A DNA stretch of 64,000 nt from Deltaproteobacteria bacterium. GTDB taxonomy: Bacteria > Desulfobacterota > Syntrophobacteria > Syntrophobacterales > Syntrophobacteraceae. The notes beneath the pieces are model-generated. The model did not search any database. It was not told the origin of the DNA and saw nothing but the letters and a program-made list of their open reading frames with translations. Positions 50,497 through 61,309 of this stretch are shown piece by piece. Position numbers and translations under genes: made by a program. Numbering within the stretch: the first letter of the stretch is position 1; every line of letters starts with the position of its first letter. The stretch is from positions 1 to 64,000 of the forward strand of contig JAJYDE010000018.1 in NCBI GenBank assembly GCA_021777755.1, in the 5' to 3' direction.

Positions 50497-51720
50497 ATGC
50501 AGTCTCAAAAACTCGATTTCACCAACCGGGACGGACAACGCCTGGCGGCTCGCCTGGACCTGCCCCTTGACGACAAACCGAGCGCTTTTGCTATTTTTGC
50601 CCACTGTTTTACCTGCACCAAAGACTTTAATGCAGTCGTAAACATCAACAGGGCGCTGGCTGCGCAGGGGATTGCGGTCCTTAGATTCGATTTCACCGGT
50701 TTGGGGGAGAGCGAGGGGGATTTTGCGGAAACGAATTTTTCGACAAATGTGGCCGACCTGGTTTACGCGGCGCGATTTTTGGCTCGCAACCATGAACCCC
50801 CAAGGCTTTTGATCGGGCACTCACTTGGTGGGGCGGCCGTTATTCAGGCGGCCCGCGAAATCGATTCCGTCCAAGCCGTTGCCACCATAGCCGCGCCGGC
50901 GGAACTCGGAGGTCTGCTAAGCTTCATGGACTCGGCTTCCCTTGAAAACCTCGACCATGCCGGCGAGACCTCGATCAATGTGGGGGGAAACAATTTCAAA
51001 ATCAGGAAACAGTTCGTCGATTCCCTCCGGGCCGAAAACATGGAGCAAGCCATTCACGGCCTGAGAAAACCCCTTCTCATCTTTCACTCTCCGGTCGATC
51101 GCGTCGTTTCCGTTGACAACGCCGCAAAAATCTTTATGAGGGCAAGGCACCCGAAAAGCTTCATCTCCCTTGACCAGGCCGATCACCTGCTCTCAAGGCG
51201 ACAGGATTCCCTCTACGTGGGTCAGCTGCTCGCCGCCTGGGCGAGCAAATATCTCGACATTTCGCAGCGAAAATTTGCCCGCTTCCAACCCGCGGATAAC
51301 CGCGTTACCGCCTATACCGGAAAGACGGGATTTCGCACCGATATTGTTGCCAACGGCCACAAGCTGATTGCCGACGAACCCCTGGAGGTCGGAGGGGCAA
51401 ATAGCGGCCCCTCGCCCTACGACCTTCTGGCCGCGGCCCTCGGGGCATGCACCGGCATGACCCTCAGAATGTATGCGGACCGCAAGAAGTTGCCCCTCGA
51501 CGCGGCGATCGTTCGAGTCAGCCACAGCAAAATTCACCTCGAAGACTGTCAGGATTGTGAAGATCCGCAAAGCAGAATAGATTATATTGAAAGGGAAATC
51601 GACCTGAAGGGCGACCTCGATCCTGCGACCAGACAGAGGCTGCTCGAGATCGCCAACCGGTGTCCCGTTCACCGAACCCTGGAATCGCGGAGCAGGATTG
51701 TTTCCAAACTTAAAGAATAA
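50497..51720 (+). CDS. alpha/beta-hydrolase and OsmC fusion protein
   Basis: A 407-residue two-domain protein. Residues 1-245 are an alpha/beta hydrolase: [13 protein letters not shown], the oxyanion region, nucleophile motif [11 protein letters not shown] (Ser about 110), the acid in [10 protein letters not shown] and the His in LDQADHLLS. Residues 265-407 are an OsmC/Ohr domain with [20 protein letters not shown] and [10 protein letters not shown], including the two Cys used for peroxide reduction. The fusion is common. It likely breaks ester and peroxide groups in oxidative stress. AGGAGG-like site before the ATG. Confidence 0.92.
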   Translation: MQSQKLDFTNRDGQRLAARLDLPLDDKPSAFAIFAHCFTCTKDFNAVVNINRALAAQGIAVLRFDFTGLGESEGDFAETNFSTNVADLVYAARFLARNHEPPRLLIGHSLGGAAVIQAAREIDSVQAVATIAAPAELGGLLSFMDSASLENLDHAGETSINVGGNNFKIRKQFVDSLRAENMEQAIHGLRKPLLIFHSPVDRVVSVDNAAKIFMRARHPKSFISLDQADHLLSRRQDSLYVGQLLAAWASKYLDISQRKFARFQPADNRVTAYTGKTGFRTDIVANGHKLIADEPLEVGGANSGPSPYDLLAAALGACTGMTLRMYADRKKLPLDAAIVRVSHSKIHLEDCQDCEDPQSRIDYIEREIDLKGDLDPATRQRLLEIANRCPVHRTLESRSRIVSKLKE

Positions 51721-51815
51721 CTTTCAGGCTGCCGAAGCAATGAGTAAACCCTCGCGGTCGATCCGCGCTCCCGCGCAGGGCTGTATCCACATCAACAAGC
51801 ATCGAGGAGAATCTT

Positions 51816-52346
51816 ATGAAAATGCCCCTGGAGATCAGTGCGCGCGACGTGAGCGTGAACGAGGAAACCGAAGAGTTCATTCGGGATAAAGCGTCCAAAC
51901 TGGACAGAATCTACGATCAAATCATCGGTTGCCGGGTCAGGATAGACAGACCTCACCGCAGCCAGCGAAGCGGAATGACTTACAGCGTCAGTATAGACAT
52001 GACTGTGCCGGGCGGAGAGTTGATAGTCAAAAGGGAATCGGACCAGGATCTGCGGGTCGCGCTGTCAAACGGCTTTGAAACCGCTCAGCGCCGGCTCAAA
52101 GGTTACGGGGAACGAAAGAGAGGAGAGATCAAAACCCATTTCGAAAAACCCGTGGCAAGGGTGGTGCGGCTTTTTACCGAAGAGGGGTACGGCTTTCTTG
52201 CAACTCCCGAGGGCCGTGAGGTCTACTTCCACGAAAATGCCGTTCTGGGGGGAAAATTCGAAGGTCTTAATATCGGGACCGCGGTGACCTTTATCGAAGA
52301 GCAGGGGGACAAGGGGGCACAGGCGGTCTCCGTGACTCCGGCTTGA
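51816..52346 (+). CDS. HPF-type ribosome hibernation factor fused to a cold-shock domain
   Basis: A 176-residue fusion. Residues 1-100 are an HPF/YfiA domain (PLEISARDVSVNEETEEFIRDKA, ending with DLRVALSNGFETAQRRLKGYGE). Residues 112-176 form a cold-shock domain: VARVVRLFTEEGYGFLATPEGREVYFHENAV and an RNA-binding FxF-like set. The pair suggests a ribosome- and RNA-binding stress protein. Start ATG 51816 follows CGAGGAG. The following gene is 170 bases on. Confidence 0.92.
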   Translation: MKMPLEISARDVSVNEETEEFIRDKASKLDRIYDQIIGCRVRIDRPHRSQRSGMTYSVSIDMTVPGGELIVKRESDQDLRVALSNGFETAQRRLKGYGERKRGEIKTHFEKPVARVVRLFTEEGYGFLATPEGREVYFHENAVLGGKFEGLNIGTAVTFIEEQGDKGAQAVSVTPA

Positions 52347-52516
52347 AAACGGTGGCGGACACCCCCGCCGGATAAGAGCGGGCATTGGCCCACGCGGTTT
52401 TACAAAACCTTGGCAATGGCCCCGGCAGTCTCAAAGCCGGGGTCCACCATCACATTAGCTTCAACCGAATCGTTTTCGCTGCACATCGGCGCTCTCCCGC
52501 CGATCTGGAAGGGCAG

Positions 52517-53833
52517 ATGGGCTGGGTAATCCTGTACCTCGTAATCCTCCTGTTTCTTATCCTCGTAAACGGCTTTCTAGCCATGTCCGAACTCGCGGTC
52601 ATGTCTTCCAACAAGACCCGTTTGCAGAGGCGGGCAGAGGCGGAAGAAAACTCCAATGCCGCCCGGGCACTCGAACTGGCCCGAAACCCGCATCGCTTCC
52701 TGGCAACCGTTCAGATCGGCATCACCCTGGTCGGGGTCTTGAGCGGCGCGTTCGGTGGAGCACGCCTTGCCGGCAGCCTCGCTCGAAAGATGTCCTCGCT
52801 CCCCTACGTTGGACCCTATTCGGGCTCTATCGCCATGGCCGTCGTTGTGAGCCTGATCACCTACCTGTCGCTTCTCGCCGAGCTCATCCCCAAAAAAATT
52901 GCCGTCTACGCCCCCGAAACCATAGCCGCGGCCGTTTCCGGCCCGATGGCCAAACTCTCCCGGCTGGCTTCGCCCTTTATTCGTGTGCTCAATGCTTCCA
53001 CCGACTTCGCCCTCAGGCTGTCGCGGTTCCGCCAGACCAAACAGGCCCCCCTCACCCAGGAGGAAATCCGCATTCTCCTGGATCAGGCCACGGCCGCCGG
53101 GGTCTTCGAAGAGGCCGAACATGACATAGTCGAAAGGGTCTTTCGGCTCGCAGACCGCCCCGTGGGCGCGCTCATGACCCCGCGACGGGAGATCGTGTGG
53201 CTCGACTTGGTCGAATCGTTGGAGAAAACGAAAAGGAAAATCGCCAAATACCCCTATGACATATTTCCCGTAGGGCTCAAAGGGGGCAATATCCATGGAG
53301 TGGTCCAGGTACGCGACCTCGCGGTCAGTTGCCTGGCGGGTAAACCCTTCGACCTCAAGGCCTCCATGCGCAAACCGCTCTTCGTTCATGAACGCGCAAA
53401 CGCTTTGAAAGTTCTCGAAAGCTTCAGGCTGTCGGGTCTGCGCCTGGCCGTGGTCGTAGACGAATACGGAACCATCGAGGGGCTCGTTACCCTTACGGAC
53501 ATCCTGCAAGCCGTGATCGGCGATATGACATCGGCCGAATTGCCCGAAGAGCCCGACATCGTGCCCGCGGCAAAGGACAGTTGGTTCGTGGAAGGCACAT
53601 TGCCCGTCGATGAGCTGACGGCTTTTCTACATATCCGCAAACTGCCGGGTAAGAACACCGGCCTTTTTCACACCCTTGGCGGATTCGTCATGACCCACCT
53701 GAGGAAAGTCCCCTTGGTCGGCGACTTTTTCGAGTGCTGCGGCTATCGATTTGAAGTGGTGGAAATGGAGGGCCGAAGGGTCGGCAAGGTCCTGGTCTCT
53801 AAAATCGCCGCACCCGGAGCGCCTGAAGAGTGA
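52517..53833 (+). CDS. CNNM/CorC-type membrane protein with CBS domains
   Basis: A 438-residue protein of the hemolysin-C/CNNM family. The N-terminal DUF21 domain has four membrane helices (ILYLVILLFLILVNGFLAMSELAV at the start). Two CBS domains follow (LMTPRREIVWLDL, GLRLAVVVDEYGTIEGLVTL) and a CorC-type C-terminal domain (PDIVPAAKDSWFVEGTLPVDEL). Members export Mg or related cations. The frame extends upstream to 52385, but ATG 52517 is preferred: it begins the first helix and has GGAAGGG just before it. Confidence 0.9.
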   Translation: MGWVILYLVILLFLILVNGFLAMSELAVMSSNKTRLQRRAEAEENSNAARALELARNPHRFLATVQIGITLVGVLSGAFGGARLAGSLARKMSSLPYVGPYSGSIAMAVVVSLITYLSLLAELIPKKIAVYAPETIAAAVSGPMAKLSRLASPFIRVLNASTDFALRLSRFRQTKQAPLTQEEIRILLDQATAAGVFEEAEHDIVERVFRLADRPVGALMTPRREIVWLDLVESLEKTKRKIAKYPYDIFPVGLKGGNIHGVVQVRDLAVSCLAGKPFDLKASMRKPLFVHERANALKVLESFRLSGLRLAVVVDEYGTIEGLVTLTDILQAVIGDMTSAELPEEPDIVPAAKDSWFVEGTLPVDELTAFLHIRKLPGKNTGLFHTLGGFVMTHLRKVPLVGDFFECCGYRFEVVEMEGRRVGKVLVSKIAAPGAPEE

Positions 53834-54097
53834 TACGGATTCCAAGAAAAAAAACCCTCCTTGTCTTGGCAAGGGAAAAACCGCTCCGTGTTTCGGCAAT
53901 GGATAAGTTCGGTTTTGGCGAACAAATTTTCCCTCTTCCCCGGGCAATCGCAAGAAATTCATAGAATACCCGCATCCCCGCTTTTGCAATTATGGCCGAT
54001 CCGGCGAGATTATCGTGCTGTTGCTTAGAAATTTTTTTTCGACCCATTTTGCTATCATGCTGAATTAAGGCATATTCCAGCATTTTTGGGTAAAAAA

Positions 54098-54191
54098 TAA
54101 CAGCATGGATAACAGCATGGGAACAGCGTGGATAACAGCAGAGTTATCAGCATTGGGAACAGCATGATAACAGCGTGGGAACAGCATGGGG
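54098..54191. repeat. short tandem repeats (AACAGCATGG-like)
   Basis: About eight imperfect copies of an 11-13-bp unit with the core AACAGC(A/G)TGG, one of them inverted in part (GTTATCAGC). It lies between the CNNM-type gene and the broken beta-family gene. Otherwise 53834-54427 has no convincing gene. Confidence 0.8.
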
Positions 54192-54427
54192 GGAAATGGG
54201 CTAAAAACGAAGGTGAAGACCGAAGTGCGAAAATAGGCGATAGGAAAGGAGGGCGGATGAAAATCGGCGTTTTCGACGCTCGCCGGGTGGAAGAGAGCAC
54301 CTGTGCAAGGGTTTTCCCTTGAGGCGGGACGAATGGAATCGGATATTTGTTTTTCAAAGAGCCCTTGTCATCGGGTCCGCGGGTCGAAAGGCCCTGGGCG
54401 GTCGATAACGGTGGAATCCACGGGATT

Positions 54428-55285
54428 TTATATCACAAAGGGTTTCGGAACCGCAAAGCGGCGTCCTGAAGCGGCAAATAGGGGCGGCAATATAAGCGGC
54501 AACCAGAAGCGGATAGTTGCAGATGGCTTTACCAGCCGCATGTCCATCTGTGGGACATCCTTGTGGTTGATTCCGTAGTCTCCGAACGTCGGGATCCGTG
54601 CGCCCTGTTTCGCTAATTTCGCAGCAAGCGTTTTGTATAGGAGCCATTCCCATCGAGGAAGCGAAGCAGGGCTACTCCCAACCTCGGCCATCGTCTCCGG
54701 GAAAGACGTGCCCATGATTGTGATCGCCTGCCAGCTATTTTGGTACGGCAGGCTGGACAACAGGGCTTGGACCAGCTTCGTGAAACCGTCGACGGGCTCA
54801 AAATTCGGGGCAGCAAGATCCAACACGACGGCACACTCGTTCGGACGCACGTTTAGCGCGCCCATGAGCGCATCCAGCCTCCCCTTTACGTCTGGCTTTG
54901 CGGCCTCAGCCAGGGTGACCCGAATGCAGACTCCGGGGTTGTCCGCGGAAATGACACCACCGATTGCCCGCTGGTACTTTTGGTCTCTTACCAGGCCAGT
55001 GACTGGAGTAGCAGAGCACTTACGTGTACGAAGTTCGTCGAAAACCCGGGTGACGGGATGCGCTCCATCAGCCATGACCTCCCTGGCAGGCATGTGGATC
55101 AAGTCAACGAGGCATGGCCGCCCCCATTTGTCCGCCATCCGCTTTCCGAAAGCCTTGATGTGCTCCTCAAGGGTCTTCCTATCGGACCACGTCTCGAAAT
55201 CAAACCCAATCTCGGGCACCTCGATCAGCGGAGTAACTCGTTCGCGAGAAGCTGCGGATAGCGCCGCGCATTGCCGGCCGACCAT
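54428..55285 (-). pseudogene. beta-family protein, degraded
   Basis: A 285-codon frame with the core of the phage T4-type beta-protein family found in bacteria: RVTPLIEVPEIGFDFET near the start, then RLDALMGAL and PRWEWLLYKTLAAKLA, GDYGINH near the end. Family proteins begin about 20-30 residues earlier; here a stop codon lies in frame upstream and the expected N-terminus is broken. The C-terminus diverges after SATIR into FWLPLILPPL, which looks like a frameshift. The 3' end overlaps a GCGGCAA-rich repeat tract (54470-54520). Confidence 0.6.
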
Positions 55286-55737
55286 GAACTCCGGGCTTCA
55301 TGGGTCCGCCGGGAAGTGGTGACCCGCCGAGACTGAATGCCGGAAGGTGATATGGTTGCCGGCGGCCCGTGATGACATTGCAGCTTGCGCGGGTTCATCG
55401 AGCCCGATGCTTCGGAGGCCGCCGGACGCGCAACCGAGAGGCTGAAGAAGGCGCTCATCCATTTTGGTGCGGGCAACAGGCCCGAAGGACGGCAAGATCC
55501 ACCTTTTGAAAAGCACGGCCATATCAAGTATCGGTCCGGAAACCGCGGGATTGGGAGGGCGTTTGGAAAGGCGGGCTTCAGGGGATTGGAAAATCAAGCT
55601 GAATTTCGTGCCATTGCCCCGCGCCTCTTCCAGTCCCGGCTTTACAAAAACTAAGAATCGTTCTAAATTTTCAATGTCCGAAAAATTGGATTGCCCGATG
55701 ATCGGTTTCCCCCATCGTTTCCCACGGAGTCGAATCA
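55286..55737. other. no convincing gene
   Basis: Several short frames overlap on both strands, but none has a good start, a known motif or a ribosome-binding site. The end near 55290 on the minus strand continues the broken beta-family reading. The last bases hold the GGAG site of the next gene. Confidence 0.5.
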
Positions 55738-56976
55738 ATGCTCGAGCTTTACAACACCATGAGCCGCACGAAGGAACTCTTTCGGCCGATCAGCAGCCCG
55801 GTCAAGATGTTTACTTGTGGCCCCTCCATCTATTCCGCCCCCCATGTTGGAAATTACCGGACCTTTATCTGGGAGGATGTGCTCCAAAGGTATCTCGAGT
55901 ATCTCGGACACGATGTCAAACGGGTGATAAACCTCACAGACGTTGAAGACAAGGCCATAGAAGAAGCGCTTGGACGCGGAATGCCGGTCGGGGAGTTGAC
56001 GGGTGGAAACGCCGAGCGTTTTATCGCTGAAGCCGCGCGGTTGCGCATCAAATTGCCCGAACGCATCCCCCGCGCCTCCACAAGTGTTGACCAGGCGGCC
56101 CACCTCATTGGCCTACTGCTGAAAAAAGGGGTTGCCTACCGGCACAATGGCGATATTTTCTTCGACCCCCTCAAATTCGAGGGTTTCGGGAAACTGTTCC
56201 GACTGGATATGACCAAATGGCCGAAGGTTAAAAAACGCTTCAAACTCGATACCTATCCGGGACGCAGGTGGAACCTGGGCGATTTCATCCTCTGGCATGC
56301 ATGCGGAGATGACGACGATGTTTGCTGGGAAACTGAAATAGGCAGGGGAAGACCTTCCTGGAATATTCAAGACCCGGCGATGATATCCGAAGAGCTGGGC
56401 TATTCGCTCGATATATTTTGCGGCGGCATAGACAACATCTACAGGCATCACGATTATAATATCGCCGTCATGGAATCGGTATCGGGCGTGGAACTGGCCC
56501 GATACTGGATACACGGCGAACATGTCCTGGTCGATGGAAGGAAGATGTCAAAGAGTCTTGGCAATATCGTCTATCCGGGCGATATGGTCGAGCGGGGGTT
56601 TTCCTGGGAACAGATTCGATTCTATCTGCTGTCCAAGCAACACCGCAAAAGGCTAAATCTCAATTTGGACACCGCCGCCGAACTGGGCGTGCGCCTCGAT
56701 GCACTTCGGGAAATGGCAAGGGAACTGGTATCGGGGACGGGCGGCCGGCAAACTCTTCGGGAGCAAAGCGTGGAAAGCCTCATCGACTCCATCAAGGTCT
56801 CATTTGAAGAAGCGATGGATAACGACCTGGATGTACCCGCCGCGGTCGAGGGCCTTTCGGAGACAATCCGGCGTTTGCAGAACCTCCATAAAGCCGGCGC
56901 CCTCGGCGAAGGAGATATCCGCATGATCGAAAAAGGGTTGCGAAAAGTGGACTCGGTGCTTCAGTTTTTATTTTAA
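55738..56976 (+). CDS. cysteinyl-tRNA synthetase paralogue with altered metal site
   Basis: A 412-residue class I synthetase-like protein. The HIGH-like motif is FTCGPSIYSAPHVGN (about 25-39), and KMSKSLGN is intact (about 267-274). In CysRS zinc is held by Cys28, Cys209, His234 and Glu238 (E. coli numbers). Here the first Cys is kept (Cys27), but the second is Asp (WNIQDPAM, Asp212) and the Glu is Asn (HHDYN). The tRNA-binding end is shorter than in CysRS (about 460 residues). It probably is not the housekeeping enzyme; the true substrate is unknown. GGAG lies eight bases before the ATG. Confidence 0.75.
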   Translation: MLELYNTMSRTKELFRPISSPVKMFTCGPSIYSAPHVGNYRTFIWEDVLQRYLEYLGHDVKRVINLTDVEDKAIEEALGRGMPVGELTGGNAERFIAEAARLRIKLPERIPRASTSVDQAAHLIGLLLKKGVAYRHNGDIFFDPLKFEGFGKLFRLDMTKWPKVKKRFKLDTYPGRRWNLGDFILWHACGDDDDVCWETEIGRGRPSWNIQDPAMISEELGYSLDIFCGGIDNIYRHHDYNIAVMESVSGVELARYWIHGEHVLVDGRKMSKSLGNIVYPGDMVERGFSWEQIRFYLLSKQHRKRLNLNLDTAAELGVRLDALREMARELVSGTGGRQTLREQSVESLIDSIKVSFEEAMDNDLDVPAAVEGLSETIRRLQNLHKAGALGEGDIRMIEKGLRKVDSVLQFLF

Positions 56977-59240
56977 ACCGGGTTCGGGGTGCATACCTGA
57001 ACGGTTTTTTCGGCGGCAACCCTTTTTAGCTGCTGGAGGTCCGTCATCCCTCTCAGGACCTTCCATGCGCCGTCCTGACGCAAGCTTCTCATGCCGTCCG
57101 CAATGGCTTGAGACTGGAGCCTGGACGCCTCGCATTTCATCGATATAAGCTGTCGCATCTCGGGGGTGACCAGCAGCAATTCATGAATTCCGGTGCGCCC
57201 CCTGTAGCCGGACCCTCCGCATTCGGCACAGCCCGCCGCCTTGTAGAGCTCCACTTCAGCGGGGTGGATTTTGAGTTCGGGGAAAAATTGCGCGCCGTAA
57301 ATCTTGATCAGTTCAACGATCTCTTCCCGGCCGGGCCGGTACTTCTCTTTGCAATTGGGACACAAAGTGCGCACGAGCCTCTGGGAGAGGACCCCCAGCA
57401 GTGCATCGGCGAAGTTTCTGGGGTCCAGGCCGAAATCCAGGAGCCGGGTCACCGTCTCGGAGGCCGAGTTGGTGTGAAGTGTTGAAAACACGAGATGTCC
57501 GGTCAATGAGGCCTCGATGCAACTGTGGGCCGTTTCGGCGTCCCGGGTCTCTCCTATCAGGATCACATCGGGGTCGGCGCGAAGAAATGCGCGCAGGGCG
57601 GCGGCGAAATTCAACCCTATCTTCGGTTCCACCTGGACCTGCTGGAGGCCCGGCTGCGTGATTTCCACCGGGTCTTCGACCGTCCATATCTTTCTGTCCG
57701 CCGTGTTGATATGACCTAGAATGGCGTGCAGGGTGGTCGTCTTTCCCGAACCCGTGGGCCCCACCACCAGGAAAAGGCCGTGCGGACTTTGAGCCAGCTC
57801 CCTGGTTGCACGTTCGTTTCTCTCCGAGAGGTTCAGCTTGCCGAGCGGCAATGCCCCGCCCGGGGGAAGCAGGCGCAAAACAGCGCTTTCCCCGTGAATG
57901 GTGGGAATTGTGGCCACACGCAGTTCGAGCGGGTTCATTTTCATTCTGGCCATGAACTTTCCGTCCTGCGGTTTTCGCCTCTCGGCGATGTCCATTCTGG
58001 ACAAAACCTTGATCCTGGCTATGACGGCCCGAATATGGCTTTGGGGGAGTTTTAGCACCTCACGGCAGACTCCGTCGATTCTCATTCGGATCACGCAGGG
58101 CCTTTTGCTGTCGCCGGGCTCGACATGGACGTCCGAGGCCCCGAGTCTATGCGCATCCATTATCACTTTATTGACAAGCTGAACGATTGTCGCCGCATTC
58201 TCATCCAATGCCGGATCGGCCAGGGCCTCGTCCTCACAGGCCGCATCGCTTTCGAGCCTGCCCACCAATTCCTCAAGCTCGGATGCCATCCCCCGGCATC
58301 CATCCCCATCAACCCCCAGAAACCGGAGGATGTCTTCCCGGAACCCTACCCGGAACTCGTAGCCGCGGGCATTGAGGATCTTTTCTATTTCCATTATGCG
58401 TTCGACGTCGCTTGGATCATCGATCAGCACAACCGCCCTGTCGTTTGCAACCGACAGGGGCACCCACAAGTTGGACCTCAGGTAGTCGAGATTGAGCTTT
58501 TTTAAAAGCTCCAGGGGCAATTGGACGTCCGGACCGTAGGCTGCAAAGGGGACCTGGTAATGAAGCTCGAGCGAGGCTCCGACCTCTTCCGGGGACAGTT
58601 TCAATTCGCTTATGAGAAGGTGAGCCACCGAGACATTTTCTTCCGCAGCCCTTTGCTTTAGCTGCTCGATCTTCTCGGCCGATACTTTCCTGCTCTGGAT
58701 CAGGTGCTCGAAAGGTCCCTGCGTGCAGTTCAGTTCATAGCGAAACTTCTGGGCGATAATTTCAGCCACTTCGGAGGCCTGCTTAACATCCACATAGGTA
58801 AATGAACCGTTTTTCTTGTTAAGGAGCTGAAGCACGCCGATAAGGACATTGGAATATTTTATAGGCAAAACCAGCATCGAGCGTGTACGAAATCCAGAGC
58901 GCCTGTCAAAATGGTTGTCGAACCTCAAATCGGGATGTATGGCGACAATGGAGTCGGAGTCGTAGACATCGTCCAGGCGAATGGTTCGCTGCGACATGGC
59001 GACGTAGCCAGCGATCGAAGACATGCTCAAGGGCAGCCGTATCTCATCTACTTCATTTCCGATTTTAAACCTTGAAACTATTTCCCCGTCGTGACGGCCT
59101 CGCTGATAAACCGTAATACGCTCGGCGTCGAGTTGCTCGAGAATCAATCGGGAAAGCTCCGGAAGCGCCTCAACAAAGCTCCTTGCCTCATGGATGCATT
59201 TGTAGAGCTGATTGAGTCTGGCGCTGAAGTCGGCAGCCAT
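56973..59240 (-). CDS. GspE/PilB-type ATPase with GAF and MshEN domains
   Basis: A 755-residue ATPase. Residues about 15-160 form a GAF domain (LDAERITVYQRGRHDGE, GVLQLLNKKNG). An MshEN/T2SSE N-domain follows (LLISELKLSPEEVGASL, about 200-330, with c-di-GMP-binding-type repeats possible), then the motor: Walker A VVGPTGSGKTTTLHA, Asp box WTVEDPVEI, Walker B RADPDVILIGETRD, and zinc CPNC/CAECGGSG. The start at ATG 59240 is supported by GGAGGG. It powers a pilus or type II secretion. A GAF sensor on the same chain is less common. The end overlaps the CysRS-like gene. Confidence 0.88.
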   Translation of the reverse strand: MAADFSARLNQLYKCIHEARSFVEALPELSRLILEQLDAERITVYQRGRHDGEIVSRFKIGNEVDEIRLPLSMSSIAGYVAMSQRTIRLDDVYDSDSIVAIHPDLRFDNHFDRRSGFRTRSMLVLPIKYSNVLIGVLQLLNKKNGSFTYVDVKQASEVAEIIAQKFRYELNCTQGPFEHLIQSRKVSAEKIEQLKQRAAEENVSVAHLLISELKLSPEEVGASLELHYQVPFAAYGPDVQLPLELLKKLNLDYLRSNLWVPLSVANDRAVVLIDDPSDVERIMEIEKILNARGYEFRVGFREDILRFLGVDGDGCRGMASELEELVGRLESDAACEDEALADPALDENAATIVQLVNKVIMDAHRLGASDVHVEPGDSKRPCVIRMRIDGVCREVLKLPQSHIRAVIARIKVLSRMDIAERRKPQDGKFMARMKMNPLELRVATIPTIHGESAVLRLLPPGGALPLGKLNLSERNERATRELAQSPHGLFLVVGPTGSGKTTTLHAILGHINTADRKIWTVEDPVEITQPGLQQVQVEPKIGLNFAAALRAFLRADPDVILIGETRDAETAHSCIEASLTGHLVFSTLHTNSASETVTRLLDFGLDPRNFADALLGVLSQRLVRTLCPNCKEKYRPGREEIVELIKIYGAQFFPELKIHPAEVELYKAAGCAECGGSGYRGRTGIHELLLVTPEMRQLISMKCEASRLQSQAIADGMRSLRQDGAWKVLRGMTDLQQLKRVAAEKTVQVCTPNPV

Positions 59241-59373
59241 AAAATCCCTCCAGCCATGAGTTGGGCAAAAACCGGGAAGTGCAAAAGTAATACTGAACAA
59301 CATAATAATAGAAAGTGGATGAATAACCGAACATATTTTCTGCCACACGGGGCGGCCGTTGCCCGGTTTTTGG

Positions 59374-60984
<1,611 letters not shown>

Positions 60985-61066
60985 CTACAGGAAGCGGCCT
61001 TGAAATGATAGATTCCGGACCCAGGATATGGCGGGATGCCCCCTTTTTCGCCGATGCAATAATGGG

Positions 61067-61095
61067 TTGATTATCCAAGGCTTTTGATTTACTTT
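61067..61095 (+). promoter_or_regulatory. possible thiC promoter
   Basis: TTGATT (61067-61072) and TACTTT (61090-61095) are 17 bases apart. The implied start lies just before the riboswitch P1 stem. Confidence 0.4.
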
Positions 61096-61107
61096 CAGAG
61101 TTGAATA

Positions 61108-61193
61108 TAGCCGGGGGGTGCTCTCCATAAGGGGAGAGCTGAGAACGATACCCTTGGAACCTGACCCAGTTAATGCTGGCGGAGGAACGGCTA
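61108..61193 (+). ncRNA. TPP riboswitch (THI element)
   Basis: Closing stem TAGCCG (61108-61113) pairs with CGGCTA (61188-61193). Conserved parts are GGGGTGCTC, CTGAGAA, ACCCTTGGAACCTGACCC and AATGCTGGCGGAGGAA, all in order. Thiamine pyrophosphate binding is expected to reduce thiC expression. Confidence 0.95.
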
Positions 61194-61208
61194 AGAGATG
61201 TTTTCAGG

Positions 61209-61245
61209 AGGCTGTTCTTTTTTGTGAACAGCCTTTACCTTTTTT
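61209..61245 (+). terminator. riboswitch-controlled terminator
   Basis: AGGCTGTTC (61209-61217) pairs with GAACAGCCT (61226-61234), followed by TTACCTTTTTT. It lies between the TPP riboswitch and thiC and is the likely expression platform. Confidence 0.8.
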
Positions 61246-61309
61246 AAGGCGCCGCAAACTCGCTTTCGAACCTCGCGAGTTCCCGGCCCTTTCCCACGGA
61301 GAGAGCACT

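Noticed and set aside
54098-54191. CRISPR array
   Set aside because: Units are only 11-13 bp, joined directly without unique spacers, and no cas genes are near.
54055-54357. Minus-strand Cys-rich frame over the tandem repeats
   Set aside because: Composition is set by the AACAGC repeats; no start signal.
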